Positions 12,668 through 39,741 of a DNA stretch of 64,000 nt are shown in pieces. Source of the stretch: Flaccisagitta enflata. Lineage: Eukaryota; Chaetognatha; Sagittoidea; Aphragmophora. Every line of letters begins with the position of its first letter. Position 1 is the stretch's first letter. The translations under genes were made by a program, and so were the position numbers. The stretch lies in the NCBI GenBank assembly GCA_965153355.1, contig OZ231127.1:40796001-40860000 (forward strand), read 5' to 3'. The notes beneath the pieces are model-generated. The model did not search any database and was not told the origin of the DNA. It saw only the letters and a list, made by a program, of their open reading frames with translations.

Positions 12668-12925
12668 TAAATGCGTCCTCGCATCTTTATAAGAGGTCAT
12701 GTCCGTTGGTCGGTCGGTCTGTCTGTCTGTCACGCTAATTATAAAAATATATAAAAAAACACGAAATACAAATTATTTCAATAAAAAGAGCAAAATTCAA
12801 ATCTTCTATTCATTTAATTGATAATTTCATTCAATCATTCATTTATTCATTCATTAACAAACATCATTAATTCATAAATAAATGTTCATTCATAAAGGAC
12901 GCATCGTTGGCCTACTTTGCCATCT
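12668..12925 (-). mobile_element. ACAAG-hairpin element, ATGCG subtype (degraded)
   Basis: The end hairpin reads ATGCG-AGGA-CGCAT in element orientation. It is followed inward by TTATAAAGATG-like sequence and GACC/GACA tetramers, with a head-like segment at about 12895-12925. The middle is AT-rich and diverged. Confidence 0.45.
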
Positions 12926-13112
12926 TAGTTTTCTCAATTTCTTTTTGACTACAATCTTTTTAAGCTTTCTCTTTTTCTAATTTTTTTTTCTCCGTTTCTC
13001 TATTTTTCTCTGTCTTCATCCTTGTTTTCTGCTTCTGCTCTCCTCCTTCTTCCCCCCTTCTTTTTCTCCCCGTTGTTCTGCCTCTACTTGCTTCCCTTTC
13101 TTTTTCTTTTTC

Positions 13113-13325
13113 TTTTTAGTCGCGTTCTACGCGACTCTACACCCCGCTTTGTCCGTCCGTCGGTCCGTCGGTCCGTCGGTCCGTCGGTCCGTTGGTCCAT
13201 CCGTCACACTTTACTTTTTTTTTGCGGTCTTTGGCCTCACTGCTCCTGCCCAAATGATCAAGTGACCTAAAATATGGCCCCTGCCCACCCGCACGCGACT
13301 GGGGTAGCCGTGTATCCGACCTTGT
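13113..13325 (-). mobile_element. ACAAG-hairpin element, AGTCGCG subtype
   Basis: In element orientation: head ACAAGGTCGGATACACGG, then AGTCGCGTGCGGGTGGGCAG. A long GACC/GACG tetramer run follows, and a terminal hairpin AGTCGCG-TAGAA-CGCGACT with AAAAA. The internal body (TTTGGGCAGGAGCAGTGAGG) matches the copy at 30181-30390. Confidence 0.8.
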
Positions 13326-13375
13326 TCTTCTTCTTGTGGGCCTCACACTAAGCCCCCTTACATCCTAAATCAGGC

Positions 13376-13829
13376 CTTTTGGGTAACGGCCCTGATAGGG
13401 ATGATGCTCTGTAGAACACAGGGGGACTTATGTTCATTCGTCTGTCCATGCGTGCATCCCCCCACCTTTAGGCTTAGAACGCAGCCTCGGGGCTCAAATC
13501 CCAACCTTGAGACTCAAATCCCAGCCTGGAGGCTCAAATCCCAGCCTGGAGGCCAAAATCCCAGCCTCGAGGCTTTAATCCCAGCCTTGAGACCAAATTC
13601 CAGCCATGAGGCACAAAACTCAGCCTCAAGGCTTAAAGCTCAGCTTTGAGGCTCAAATTCCAGCCTTAAGGCTCTGATACGAGCTTCGAGGCAAAATCCT
13701 GGCTTCTAGGCTTAAATCCAGCATAAAGGCTCAAATCTCAACCTCTTAAACTCAATCAAGCAGAAGTCCTCCTATGTCACACCATGTGCTACAAGACATC
13801 GTCCCTTTTGGGGCCACCGCCCTGCTATC
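13376..13829. mobile_element. Composite element with internal ~20-bp minisatellite
   Basis: The ends are related inverted sequences: left CTGTAGAACACAGGGGGACT, right AAGTCCTCC...GTGCTACAAGAC followed by GGGGCCACCGCCCTGC. The middle (about 13485-13750) is a degenerate tandem repeat of about 20 bp on the theme CCCAGCCTGGAGGCTCAAAT. A second member with the same ends but a different internal repeat lies at 61753-62175. It has no reading frame of note. Confidence 0.65.
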
Positions 13830-14200
13830 CATTACCTACAATCACCAACCTACAAGCAGGGCCATGGGTATCGCTGATCACAAATTGCCCTTGGGGGACT
13901 GGTAAGACCCAAGATCAGGCCCATAAGGCCCCAAATCAGGCCTCAGACATCCAGTCAGGCCTCATAGACCCCAAGTAGGGCCTTTCAGACCCCACTGAAG
14001 GCCTCAGACCCTATATCAGACTCTCATGCCCAAAATAGGGCCACTGACTCAGTGGCCCACTGAGTGCCCAGAATCATTTTGTCAAAGCATTCATTTGTCC
14101 AAATCCCCCTAGGCCTAGATCAGTCATCTTTGGCTCCAAATCAGGCACCTCCTGCCATGTCCCTCCTTACTCCTTTCCTTTCATTTCGGATTTCTGCTTT
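13830..14200. other. Degenerate CAGGCC-rich repeat tract
   Basis: Irregular units of 15-25 bp containing CAGGCC(T/C)CA..AGACCC run to about 14060. Ordinary sequence follows. It may be decay of a minisatellite like the one next to it. No gene recognised. Confidence 0.5.
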
Positions 14201-14202
14201 CA

Positions 14203-14429
14203 TTTTTAGTTGCGGACACGCAACTCTATAAGAGGCTTTGACCGTCCATTGGTCTGTCCATCGGTTAGTCCGTCTGTCGGTCCGTGAGCACAAATCGAAA
14301 GGTGGGAAAATGAGTGTTTTTTAATACTTTTTGCACAAATTTATGTGTTTGGGGGGATAAGGATGTAGAGGGTGGTTGGACGCCCCTGCCAACCCGTCCG
14401 CAACGTTATTGTGACCTCGCGTCACTTGT
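14203..14429 (-). mobile_element. ACAAG-hairpin element, AGTTGCG subtype
   Basis: In element orientation: head ACAAGTGACGCGAGGTCAC, a 5' hairpin with GTGAC/GTCAC stem. Then GTTGCGGACGGG and a (GACN)n stretch follow, and the end hairpin AGTTGCG-TGTC-CGCAACT with AAAAA. Confidence 0.8.
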
Positions 14430-14810
14430 TTTATCCTTTTGATCATTCTTCTCATTTCTTTTTCCTTCTCTACCTTTCTCTACCGCTCCGTTACATCATC
14501 CTCCATCTAGATGCAAATAGTTCATGACAAATCATCATGACAAGTCGAGGGTATTCCTACTGAAATCATTCCGGGTTTCCATATTTCTCCATGACCATAC
14601 CATTTTATTGATTGTGGAGTGAGATGAAAGTCGAGTTGTTAACATCGACATCGACATCGATCTCCCTCGGTTTGAGTTCCTATCTACCTGCTGCAAATCA
14701 TCAGCCGGTTTTATTTCCAGTGTGTTGTTTGTCAGCCTCCGGTAGTTTTGTGACCTTGTCGAGAAGCAAAAGTTTCTTCTGATCATCCAATCTCAGAGCA
14801 TAAAAGTTTA

Positions 14811-14999
14811 TTCATAAGACCAACGCGCTGCAACGTCGCGCGCGTTGGCACTTTCAGAATGAGTTGGGCAAGCAGACAGACAGACAAACAAACAGGTCCA
14901 AAAAGAAAAAGACGCGAAAAATTATCTCTGAAACTGGACTGACAGACGGACCGACGGAGAAGTGGCTTATATAGAGACGCGTAGCACACGACTAAAAAC
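14811..14999 (+). mobile_element. ACAAG-hairpin element, divergent copy
   Basis: The head carries a long stem CCAACGCG...CGCGTTGG. CAGACAGACAGAC and GACGGACCGACGG runs follow. The end hairpin is AGACGCG-TAGCA-CACGACT with two mismatches, then AAAAA. It resembles the copy at 32530-32765 in its GGCACTTTCA and AAGTGGCTTA words. Confidence 0.65.
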
Positions 15000-15037
15000 T
15001 GATTTTTGTTTCAGATTTAGATTGTGATCCTGTCGCT

Positions 15038-15286
15038 CTCTCTTTCTTCTTACTCTTCTCTCTCTCTCTTGTTTCTGTCTCTGTCTGTCTGTCTGTCCTC
15101 TCTCTCTCTCTCTCTCTCTCTCTGGGATTTGGTCTGGGTCTCGAAGCTGGGATTTGGACCTGTAAAAATCTCAGGGATTTGGACCGACCTGTATGCTGGG
15201 GGGGGGGGGAAAGCAGCAGAAGCAGAAGAATGATAAACTTCCCACATGTGAAAAGATTGGTCATCGGCCCTTCGGAGCTGCTGCTG

Positions 15287-15354
<68 letters not shown>
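15038..15354. repeat. (TC)n and (AAC)n microsatellites
   Basis: CT-rich sequence covers 15038-15122, with a clean (CT)n core at about 15100-15122. A G9 run lies near 15200. A (CAA)n array of about 22 units covers 15288-15354. The tracts are intergenic. Confidence 0.9.
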
Positions 15355-15359
15355 GGCAT

Positions 15360-16470
15360 ATTACCAGGTTTCAAAGAATTAGTTTACTTTTAATGTTTGA
15401 ATTTTTTTTTTTTGTTCTGTTCAGCGGAAAAAAAAAAACAAAACAAAAAATATTAGAGAAGCAAAGTTGAAATTTCAAACCAGTATGGCAATTCCATACT
15501 GATTTTAGGGAAAATGGAAACATTTCCATCCATTTTCTTCATCCCAAGATCTTTTTCCGGACAGTTCCCACAATCCCACTGTGTTCTAAAGGCAAAACCT
15601 TTTAGAGTAATAGAGTTATGCTCAGGGGTCCCCATTTGATGCCGGAGAAACCGAGAAAATTAGGTGACGCAAGAACAACTCTACATACAACTCTACATAC
15701 AACTTTACAATTCGTCTCTCCTGCGGTTTTCCTCCACCTGCATGAAAGGTCCTTCATTGACTCAGTTAGATAGAAATGTTCTTTTCTACCAGATAGAACG
15801 GAGATCCGGGTTCTCTAATCAACGAAGAGGAACTAGGGAAAAATTTGGAGGGCGCATGTAGAATCGAAGAAAGAGAGAGAGAGAAAGAGGAAGAAAGATA
15901 TTCAACCTTTTTGCCGCGATTCCAACCAAGCTTCTTGTTTCCAGTTTCGTGCGGAAATCATAAAAGAATACATCAGATTTCTTTCATTACATCCATCTTC
16001 CTATTTCATCAATGCTTTCATCAATGCTTAACATCAGCGCTTGCCCCTGGGTGCTGCTGTATAAGATGCCTTGTTTCATGGATCTTGATCTTGCATACTC
16101 AACAATTGCAATTGAAATTTAAGCAACAATTGATCTAAAGAGAATGTGTGTTTAAGGCCAACACGTGCGCCGGGAGAATCGTCAAACTTGGCTTAACTTA
16201 AGAAAATAATCGGGAAAAAAGTCGAAGTCAATCTTCGACTTTTTGACATATTCGAGATAAACAGGGTTTCCGGTTTCTTATGGGAAAGTTGAGGATCTCC
16301 ACCGACCGAAAGAGCCCTCCAATGAAATTGATAGGGTAAGTAAATTTCATAATTCTCTTTCATTTGGCGCCAAGCAGAATGCTCTACAACAAATATTTTT
16401 TGCGCTATGATTTTTTAAAGATTTTTTTGCGAAAATTTCGAATGAAATTTTTTTATGTTTTTTATGATTT
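15360..16470. other. Intergenic, no gene recognised
   Basis: AT-rich sequence with homopolymer runs and a short direct repeat (CTACATACAACT, about 15680-15705). No conserved protein motif, splice-consistent exon or RNA gene was seen on either strand. Confidence 0.5.
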
Positions 16471-16477
16471 TGTGTAT

Positions 16478-16916
16478 GATCAATAAAGGAGCGTGCTTAT
16501 GTTTACTTGAGCATGCAAATACAAAAAAACATGTTTATGAGCACAGCTGCTTATCTGTGAGGGCGTTTTTGAGCATTTTAGCTCATTTAACTCACTTAGC
16601 TCAGTCTATTCTTTCTGATTTTAAATATGATAAATAAATAAATATCTTCATACTTGATTAAGCAAGCAAATAAAAAAAACATGTCAGTGAGTAGAGCTGC
16701 TCATCTGTGAGGGCGTTTTTAAGTATTCTGGCTCATTTAGCTTGCTCTTTTTCTCTGATTTTAAATAGGATGAATGAATTAATGTTTTGATTTAAGCATG
16801 CAAAGACAAAAAAGCATGTCAGTGAGCAAAGTTGGTTTTCTGGTTGAATAATTTAGAATGTTTTAGCTCATCTAGCTCATTTGGCTTGGTCCTATTTTTC
16901 TTTGATTTTCAGTGCA
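16478..16916. repeat. Three degenerate tandem copies of a ~147-bp unit
   Basis: Three successive segments each run through the same landmarks in order: AAGCA(T/A)GCAAA, AACATGT/GCATGTCAGTGAG, GAGGGCGTTTTT (weak in the third), TTAGCTCATTTAG, TCTGATTTTAAAT. Identity drops toward the third copy. No coding potential. Origin unknown. Confidence 0.65.
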
Positions 16917-16919
16917 ATC

Positions 16920-19825
16920 AATACATACAAATTGCTTTTGACTTGATCTAACTAATAAAGAAAATTTCAGTGACTGAACATAAAAGCATGGTGAAAAGTG
17001 ACCAATGCTTACGACTTTTTTCCTCACGGCGACAGTCGCCATTACTGGTATTCAATGAAATTATCAGGAGCACTGTTTTCGCGATGATTTCAGCCATCGA
17101 GTAGGCTAGTAGGGCGAAAATGTAAAAAATGGCCATATATGGCATATGATGTATGGATCGGCTCGTAAATACATTGACATTATCAAAAAAAATCATTTTT
17201 GGCCTATATTACAAATTTCAGAAAAATACAATCACTAAAACAAACAAAGACTGTGCAGTCATTTCCTGGCACTTTTTCTTGATGATAGAATAAGTGAAAT
17301 ATGATATTGAAGGCCCATACTACCAAAAATCTTTGGTAAAATCTCCAAGATTACTAAATTTAACATTTGTCCTCCACATAACATCGATCAGAACGCTTAA
17401 AAGCTACTTTTTATTCAGTCACTTTCATCTGTATCCACCCTAAATTGCAATAAAGGATTTTCCACGCTCAGAAATGAGCATCAACTTCGAAAGACCGCTG
17501 CTCATAAATAAGCTTGTAAATTGAGCTACAAACCCCTGAGTGGTCGCATTTTGAAGAGTTTAAACAACATTTCAAGTTGAGACCAATTCGGGAAATGTAG
17601 CTCTATTTAAGTTGCTATATGTATACTCCTCCTCAGTTGATTTTTTTTTTTCAAAACAAAAAATTGTTTTTTCCAAAATGGTTTCTCTTTAGTTGCGGCT
17701 TATGGATTAGTTTCCTGTAGCTTCCGCTTTGCATACCTGCTCATTTTTTTCTGGCTCGCTCATGGAAAGAAAACTATACTTAAAAATGACCCAGAACTAT
17801 GAAATTTGGACCACAGAGTCCCAATTAGTTATACTAGAAGCTAAAATTGATTGCAGGTTTATTCTGTACCCCTTGTCACTATGGGAGTCAAATATTTTAA
17901 AGCAAAGATTTTGATTTTGACAGGATTTAATTTCAAAAGCAAAGTAGGTTATAATATTGTAGATTTTTTTTTTGTGACTTCTCAATAATGATTTTCTATT
18001 CTTGGCACACATCATGCTGAGGAAGGCAAATTATATCATCATGAATAGAGCTAACTAAAGCAAAAAACTAAGCCTAAATAGCAAGAAAAACTAATGACAG
18101 AATTTCAGATTATTTCAGAAAAAAAACACTTTAAAGCATGTTTCATTAGGGTAAAATATACCTGAAAAGTTTTATAACTGATATTGTGAATCTTAGATTT
18201 TGATATAAAAAAAAACTTTTTCATAATTACCACTCATGCTTTCATAAATTTTTATATTTTAAGGTTTTTTAGACAAGTAAGTGCCAATTACGGATAATTT
18301 TGCACACCCTGTTAAGCTTTGTCAACCGACTCAACAGGAAACAAACAGGTGAATTGTTTGCATCAATTTTACGCGATTTATTCCATTCTGTTAGAGATAC
18401 CCTTGTGCTCTTTTGGCTACAGCTTTTTTCAGCTTCATTCTAAAATATTTCTGAAACCAGATTTGAATTCCCGAGGCAATACCCTACATGGCTATCCTGA
18501 GTCGCTCGCGTTACCATGCGATTTGCGGCCTCATTTGACAGTTTTCTAAAGTCATTCATTATTTCTTCATTTTTAATCAAAATTTTTCAACAAAAAAACA
18601 TAATACTCGATAGTCTGACGAAAGATCTACTTGATTTTGAATGATTATTTGTTATATTGACGAATTTCAAGCAATGAATTGGATAATTTTTGGATATACA
18701 TCGTGGTTTGCAAATTCTGACAACTATTTTTTCCAATGCAATCCTCTTGATTTCCCGCTGACTTCTTGCCTACATCGAGTTTGCAAGAGTTCTGCGCTTC
18801 CAAATTTAGTCCGCTTTCTCGGAGAAATCGATGGTGCCAAAGATTGAGAATCATCTCTGTTCATGCCCTACCTCAAACTGGCATAACTTCTATCATGCGA
18901 AAAAATCAAGATGAGGAAAAAATTTTATGGTCCAGTCGACAAACGATTTTTTTTTTCAAGTCCATTTCAATCTTTTCCGTCATGCCAACTGGTATTTTAT
19001 CAAAACCACACGAAACTTCTTCATTATTTTCTTCATCGTTCAAATTTTACATATATGGAGTTATTCATTCGTGACAAAGTTTGTCTCATCCATCTCCTTT
19101 TTGTCCATCCATTCCGTTACTGCGAAACAAAAAGTAGGAAAAAAAAGTGATATGACTGCGGCGGAGAGGAAAAAGACACACTTTGCCTGTCAGGATGGCT
19201 AATGGAATTTAATCGGTACTTATCTTTCTGTTGTTTTTCTATTCAGAAGGGTGATTGTTAGAACACTAAATCTAGAAATTCTTGGAAAAAAAAATAATTC
19301 TGAAGAGACTTTTTCCATCTTTGTTGGTCTCCCCCCTCGCCATTCTCCCATTGACCAGTGGTCAATCTTGAATTTTTAAAACTTTCTGATTTGCTCAATA
19401 AGCACATCATCGAAGTAGGCGCAACAAATAACAAAGATTGCAAGTAGGACGCGTAGCAGACCACGGTGAAAGGACTGTCTTCTGCAACATGTAGAGAATC
19501 ATTTCATGAATTGATTCATTGCCATGAATATTCAAATCTGGAGTTCCATTTCTTGTTTGTTTTGTCTCCGTGGTCCATCCTTCCCTTCTCCGTCTCTCGC
19601 TCTTTTTGCGCAAAGATTCCCGGACATTTTTTTCCTCCTTTCGTTGTGTTTTCCAATTTGTCTTCTCATGTATATTTCCTTCTCATTTTTCCCAGATTTA
19701 ATCAAGATTCTGTCTAAGTTTTCGAGAAAGAATTTTTGCTTATCTTTGAACGCGAGTTCTATTTGTTATTACGGGAGGCTCAATGTCCGCACGCTTTCGT
19801 CTCAATGTTTGGCCATACTCCATGT
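16920..19825. other. Intergenic, mostly unique AT-rich DNA
   Basis: No gene recognised in about 2.9 kb. A minus-strand open segment at 17196-16948 encodes a hydrophobic stretch (MAIFYIFALLAYSMAEIIAK), followed by a donor-like GTAAGC at about 17015-17010. It has no family match and no partner exon, so it is only a weak exon candidate. The rest shows homopolymer runs and nothing else of note. Confidence 0.45.
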
Positions 19826-19832
19826 TGATTTC

Positions 19833-20027
19833 TTTTTGCGGACACACAGCTCTATAAGAGACTTTATCCATCGGTCGGTCGGTGGGTCGGTCCGTCCGTC
19901 CGTTGGTCTGTGATGATGTAGTCAAAAAAGTGTGAAAACGCGCAGTTAAGAATGTCTGTGTGTGAGTGTGAACAAAGGGTGGGGGAGGGTATGGATGGGG
20001 GTTGTATTATGACCGCGCGTCACTTGT
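19833..20027 (-). mobile_element. ACAAG-hairpin element, degraded AGTTGCG subtype
   Basis: In element orientation: head ACAAGTGACGCGCGGTCAT, then a G-poor body and a GACGGACGGACCGACCC run. The end is CTCTTATAGAGCTGTGTGTC and CGCAAAAAG, where the hairpin stem has decayed. Confidence 0.65.
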
Positions 20028-20172
20028 TTATCCATCTTGTTGGAAAATGTATTAATCTAATGGTCATGAAACACTCAAGGATGGGATGATACAAAATCAA
20101 GTGGAAAATGCCAAGAAAAACATCGCTGATTGTATGAAAGTCATTTAAAGACAAATTGGTAAAGAAGAGGAA

Positions 20173-20345
20173 ACAAGGCCGGATACACGGCCAATACCAG
20201 TTGCGGACGGGTGGGCAGGGGCGGAAATGCGCGTTTTCACACTTTTCGACTCGTGTTCACGGACCAACCGACCGACCAACCGACGGACGGACGGACGGAC
20301 GGACGGACAAAGCCTCTTATAGAGTTGCGTGTCCGCAACTAAAAA
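20173..20345 (+). mobile_element. ACAAG-hairpin element just upstream of the PhyH-like gene
   Basis: Head ACAAGGCCGGATACACGGCC (5' stem GGCCG/CGGCC), then AGTTGCGGACGGGTGGGCAG and a body with AAATGCGCGTTTTC. A (GACC)n(GACG)n run and AAAGCCTCTTATAG follow, then the end hairpin AGTTGCG-TGTC-CGCAACT with AAAAA. It ends 73 bp before the start codon of the gene at 20419, so it may form part of that gene's promoter or 5' UTR. Confidence 0.88.
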
Positions 20346-20418
20346 GACATAAAGAAAGTGTCCAAAACAGATTGGACGAGAAACAGAATCTAGAGAAAGA
20401 ATTCTGGACATCTTGACA

Positions 20419-35055
<14,637 letters not shown>

Positions 35056-35866
35056 CGTATTACATGCATCTGCCATTCCAACTTAACCGACCGTTCTATT
35101 AACAAATGTGACTTGATAATCGAACAGATCTATGACTGTTACAGTAGTCAAACTGTTTTCATTCTATTTTTAACCATTTGATTGATCTCTTTAATTCTGC
35201 GCTTCTTTTGAGTACCAAAGATGTTCATTTCATTACATTGTCTTTCGTCTAGATTTGAAATAATGGGAACACTCATGACTCGGAGACAATTAATGCTAAA
35301 GGAGTAATAATCGCTATCTGTAAAATGTTGGTTGGTTGCCATGGCAACACATTTTCACATTATTTGCTGGATCTTAAGTCTTAACTATATATTTTCATAG
35401 GCTTTGAGAAGATGTACTGCCGGAGCATTGCTTAGTATTATAACGCGACTATTTTGCCATATCACTCATTTTGGTAGCTAGGGAGCGTAATTATTAATCT
35501 CTAACAGCCCCTGGGCAATGACCAAACCTGTAAGCTATACTGTTGCAGAACATGCCATGGGAAAATGAATTGTCGATCTTGCCAGAAAAAAAACCTGGGA
35601 ATGTATTTGACATCAACCGACCATGTTTAACTCCTAACTAGGGATGTGATATCAGTGATATCACACTATACTTACCCCCATTATGAATCTAGACGATATC
35701 TATTGTTTATTGCATTACATTTCTGATAATTGTAAATCAAAATATTCCTTGTCGCAATCTGCCATTTTGTGTTTGTTCTCTGCTCGACACTGATGCACTA
35801 ATAAAGTAAGTTTCACAAATGAGCAACAGCAACCTTGTCAAGAAACAGAAAAACACAGAAAAGCAT
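35056..35866 (+). other. Probable 3' UTR of the PhyH-like gene
   Basis: Follows the TAG at 35053-35055. An AATAAA at 35800-35805 is the first clear polyadenylation signal. Sequence at about 35390-35600 (AGCATTGCTTAGTATTA, GTAGCTAGGGAGC) looks like a strongly decayed relative of the foldback element at 23653. No other gene seen. Confidence 0.5.
35800..35805 (+). promoter_or_regulatory. Candidate polyadenylation signal of the PhyH-like gene
   Basis: AATAAA about 745 bp downstream of the stop codon, with no competing AATAAA recognised between. The distance is long but normal for an animal 3' UTR. Confidence 0.45.
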
Positions 35867-35922
35867 GTAACTCGGGGTTACAATATCGTCGCGGACGGGT
35901 GGGCTGTGGTGCCCAACCTCCC

Positions 35923-36028
<106 letters not shown>

Positions 36029-36187
36029 GATATCATAAATCGACTTTTTTTCTCCGACGGATTTACCCATGAACAAAAAGGGATATTTTCTCTCGCACCC
36101 TTTTCCACGTGGTCATGCATTTCTCACCGAGCTGGATTTATCGATCAATTTTCCGAATAAACGATCAGCCTTGCCCATCTAACAACC

Positions 36188-36671
36188 ATGGGTTCCTACA
36201 CAGTGAATGAAATTCTCTGCTTCGTTTCATCTCAATTTGACAAACTTCATCGCCAGAATCTTAATTCGATCTTGCTGGAATTTTATACCAAAGATGAATT
36301 GGTAACGGCCAAACAAATTCTCATCTCTTTCTGTGAAAAAAGCTCCATTTCGGATGCCATCGGTTCATTTAAAAAAAGTCGCATTGGCAGCAATGTGGAA
36401 TCAAAAGTCGTCAAGGACATAATTGACATTTGGGAAATTGTTGATAGCGAGCGTGACGGTCAACTTCAAACCCAGTTTGTGGCGGCGGATCCAACCCGTT
36501 TGCCATCTGCAAGGAACAAAAGCGGCGAAGGTTCGAGTCGCCATCGAACACAAAGACAGAGTCAAGAATCGCGATATTTGGCCTGAACACATTCGAGTGG
36601 CCGACTGGGTCAACAACAAAAGGAAGAAAAAGTCAGCCAACACGGCTGGCCAGGTCGATGGCTCACTTTAG
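36188..36671 (+). pseudogene. LINE ORF1, frameshifted
   Basis: The first frame (36188-36586, 132 aa) begins MGSYTVNEILCFVSSQFDKL and runs to FVAADPTRLPS. The homologous-looking continuation (VRVAIEHKDRVKNRDIWPEH, then KKKSANTAGQ) is in another frame that ends at 36671. So there is a frameshift, and perhaps an internal deletion, near 36505-36520. Its function in retrotransposition is unknown from sequence alone. Confidence 0.6.
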
Positions 36672-39513
36672 TGCCCTGATCTTTCTCTTTCTGTCAACAC
36701 TCACTTTCGCAGCGTCCAGTAGAGATGTGACAATTGCCACTTTCAACCTTCATGGTTTTTCATCCTCGTCAACTTATCTCAAGGATTGTATTCAATCGCA
36801 CGGTGGAATTTGGCTCATTCAAGAGCATTGGCTGAGCGAGCATCAACTACAGCATCTACGCCAGCTTGATGTTCAATATACGGCTGTTTCTGGGATGGAA
36901 GATGCCACCTCATCTGGAATCTATCGCGGCCGTCCATTCGGTGGCGTTTCTATCTGCTGGTCTCCAGATATGGATCATGTTATTACTCCAATTGTCAATC
37001 ACAAACATAAACGAGTTGTGGCCGTGGAAGTCAAAACTGAAACCGAAAATTTACTTTTAATTTCCGTCTACATGCCATTCTTCAACTCAAGTCGAAAGGA
37101 GCAGTGTATGGCTGAAACTTTGGATGCAATATCAATGATTGATCTAATCATTGAAGATCACCCGCAACACAGTATCATAATTGGTGGAGATCTCAACACC
37201 GAATTGAAAGGCGTGTCTGCATTTGATGCTCTTTGGGCAGATCTCGTGACTCAAAACCAATAAGCATATTGCGACGAATATGTCTCATCACCCGGATACA
37301 CATATCGCCACGACTCATTGAATCAAACGAAATTCAATGATCATTTTCTTATAAGCAAAAATCTTATACAGCAAAATGTCATCAAAAATCACCGTATTTT
37401 GGATGATGGCAGTAACAATTCTGACCATCTACCGTTGCTCATGACAGCATGTCTTCCACTTCGATTGCAAGATACTGTTGAAAATGAAGATTCTGCTCGG
37501 CCGACGTTAAGCTGGAAAAAAGTGTCAACTCATGACAAAGCTAAATACGCGTCGACTCTTGAGCAACTTCTTTCTCAGCGCGTCACTCCACTGAGCGTGT
37601 CTTCCTGCCCTCATCCGTGTGGGTGTCGAGACCCGCTGTGCCTCTATGATATTCAGAAAGAATATGACGAGATAAGCGATTGCATTGTCACCGCCTCTAA
37701 CTCTCTTCCCAGAACGTCATCCGGCGTTGAGAAAGACTGGTGGACGCCAGAATTAACGCATATTCGAAACCAAAACATATCCATTCAAGCCCTGTGGATT
37801 GCAGAAGGAAGACCTCGTCAAGGATCAACGTATGACGAAAGATTGCGTGTTAGGGCTGCTTACAAGCACTGCATACGACAAGCTAAAAAGGCCCCTAAAC
37901 AAGCTGCCTGGAATCGACTTCATTCTGCTATGGAATCACAAGACACGGTTTCTTTTTGGAAATGGTGGCGCTCAATCTATAGCAAAAAGGGAAGTTCTTA
38001 TGCAACGGTGGTTGAAGGAAATTCTTCCAAAAATGGAATTGCTGACGTTTTCAAGGATGCTTTCATGAAGAATTCTCAACCTAACAACCGGACTAAAGTG
38101 GACGAATTGAATTCTCAATTCCAATCTAAATATGAACAATTCTCGGATACTCACTCTCAACATTGCGATTGCGCCAATTATACAGTGAGTCTAGATACTG
38201 TGATTGATGCAGTTTACAGTATGAAAGCGGGGAAATGTCCAGATGACGACGGTATCCACGCCGAACACTTTCAAAACGGCCCACTTATTCTATATATCAA
38301 GTTGGCCTCTCTCTTCAACTACATGCTGTCACACGCATTTGTGCCTCGGCAATTTCGATTTGGAACCATTATACCAATTATAAAGGATAAGAATGGCAAT
38401 GCAAGTGACGTGAACAACTATCGAGGAATCACAATTTCGCCAATGATTTCTAAAGTGTTTGAGCACGTTTTGAAGGAGAAATTCGCCAATCATCTCTCTA
38501 CATCGCCATATCAATTTGGCTTCAAACGAAAAAAGTCGACATCTCATAGTCTGTTTTGTCTAAAAGAAACCATCAATCACTACGTGGAGCATGGGAGCCG
38601 CGTCTACTGCTCGTTTTTGGATGCCTCCAAGGCCTTTGATAGACTCGTTCATAGTGGTTTATTTACAAAACTGATTGAAAGAGGCACGCCCAAACGACTA
38701 GTGGACATTCTCGTCAGCTGGTACAACGGTCTTCAATGCAGAGTTAAATGGGACAATTACCTTGGCGACTGGTTCCCCCTCTTCGCGGGGGTAAGGCAGG
38801 GTGGTGTCTTATCACCCGACCTTTACAACATCTATGTGGACGGTCTCATCCTGAAGCTGATGGAAAGCGACGCTGGCTGCTACGTCTCAAACATATTCGC
38901 AGCAACAATATTTTACGCCGACGACATGTGCGTCCTTGCTCCTTCTCTCAAGGGTCTTCAACGGTTGCTAGACATTTGCAGTGCATATTGCGTTGAATGG
39001 GACATTTGTCTTAATTCAAAAAAGACGAAGAACATGGTTTTCGGCAAACCCACATCAATCAACTTCTGCCCAAAATTGAATGGCTTGTCAATTGAATGGG
39101 TGACTGAGTGGAGATATCTAGGAGTTACCCTGAAATCCGGGCACAAATTTGGATGCTCAGTCACGCCTTGTGTCAAAGCCTTCTACCGCTCTCTCAATTC
39201 CATTCTTCGCACCGAAGGAAGGTCTGACGATATGGTGCTGCTGCGTCTCATCGAGGCTCACTGCGTCCCTCTTCTCAGCTACGCCATTGACGTCATCCAC
39301 ATCGCCAATAGAGATGAGCAACGTTCTCTCCGGGTGGCGTACAACTCGACTTTTCGGAAAATGTTCGGATTTCGTTACTTTGAAAGCGTCAGCAACTTGC
39401 AGCACTCCCTTGGACGCAAAACATGGGAAGAGCTTGTCGAGCACAGACGGAATAGCTTCTTGAAGAGAGCTAGAAACTCTGACCACTCTCTCATCAAAGC
39501 ACTATGCTACTAA
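36658..39513 (+). pseudogene. LINE ORF2 (endonuclease + reverse transcriptase) with one in-frame stop
   Basis: One frame runs through both halves, broken only by TAA at 37261-37263. The endonuclease half has TFNLHG, QEHWLSEH, GGDLNTE and, after the stop, NSDHLPL, which supplies the catalytic His. The reverse transcriptase has NNYRGITISP, YQFGFKRKKS, FLDASKAFD, GVRQGGVLSPDLYNIYVD and FYADDMCVLAPS. The C-terminal region ends at 39511-39513. The single stop suggests recent inactivation, or possibly readthrough or an assembly error. Confidence 0.85.
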
Positions 39514-39741
39514 TCTCATCTTTATGATCACTTAAATGATCACTGCCTATTGTTTTTATCTACTCTTTTTTTTTTCTCTCTCTCTGTCCTGACTGCTAAC
39601 TGATTGTAAATCGCTACACATATTGTGTGAATAAATGTCGTATATAAATGCGCGTTTTTCCCTTTTCCAACTCAAGAGTAACCCACGAACCAATATACGG
39701 ATGGATAAAGCCTCCTGTAGTCACGAGTCCGCGACTAAAAA

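Noticed and set aside
16948-17196. Minus-strand hydrophobic frame as a membrane-protein gene
   Set aside because: Only one candidate exon, no partner exon, no recognisable family; chance is likely in AT-rich DNA.
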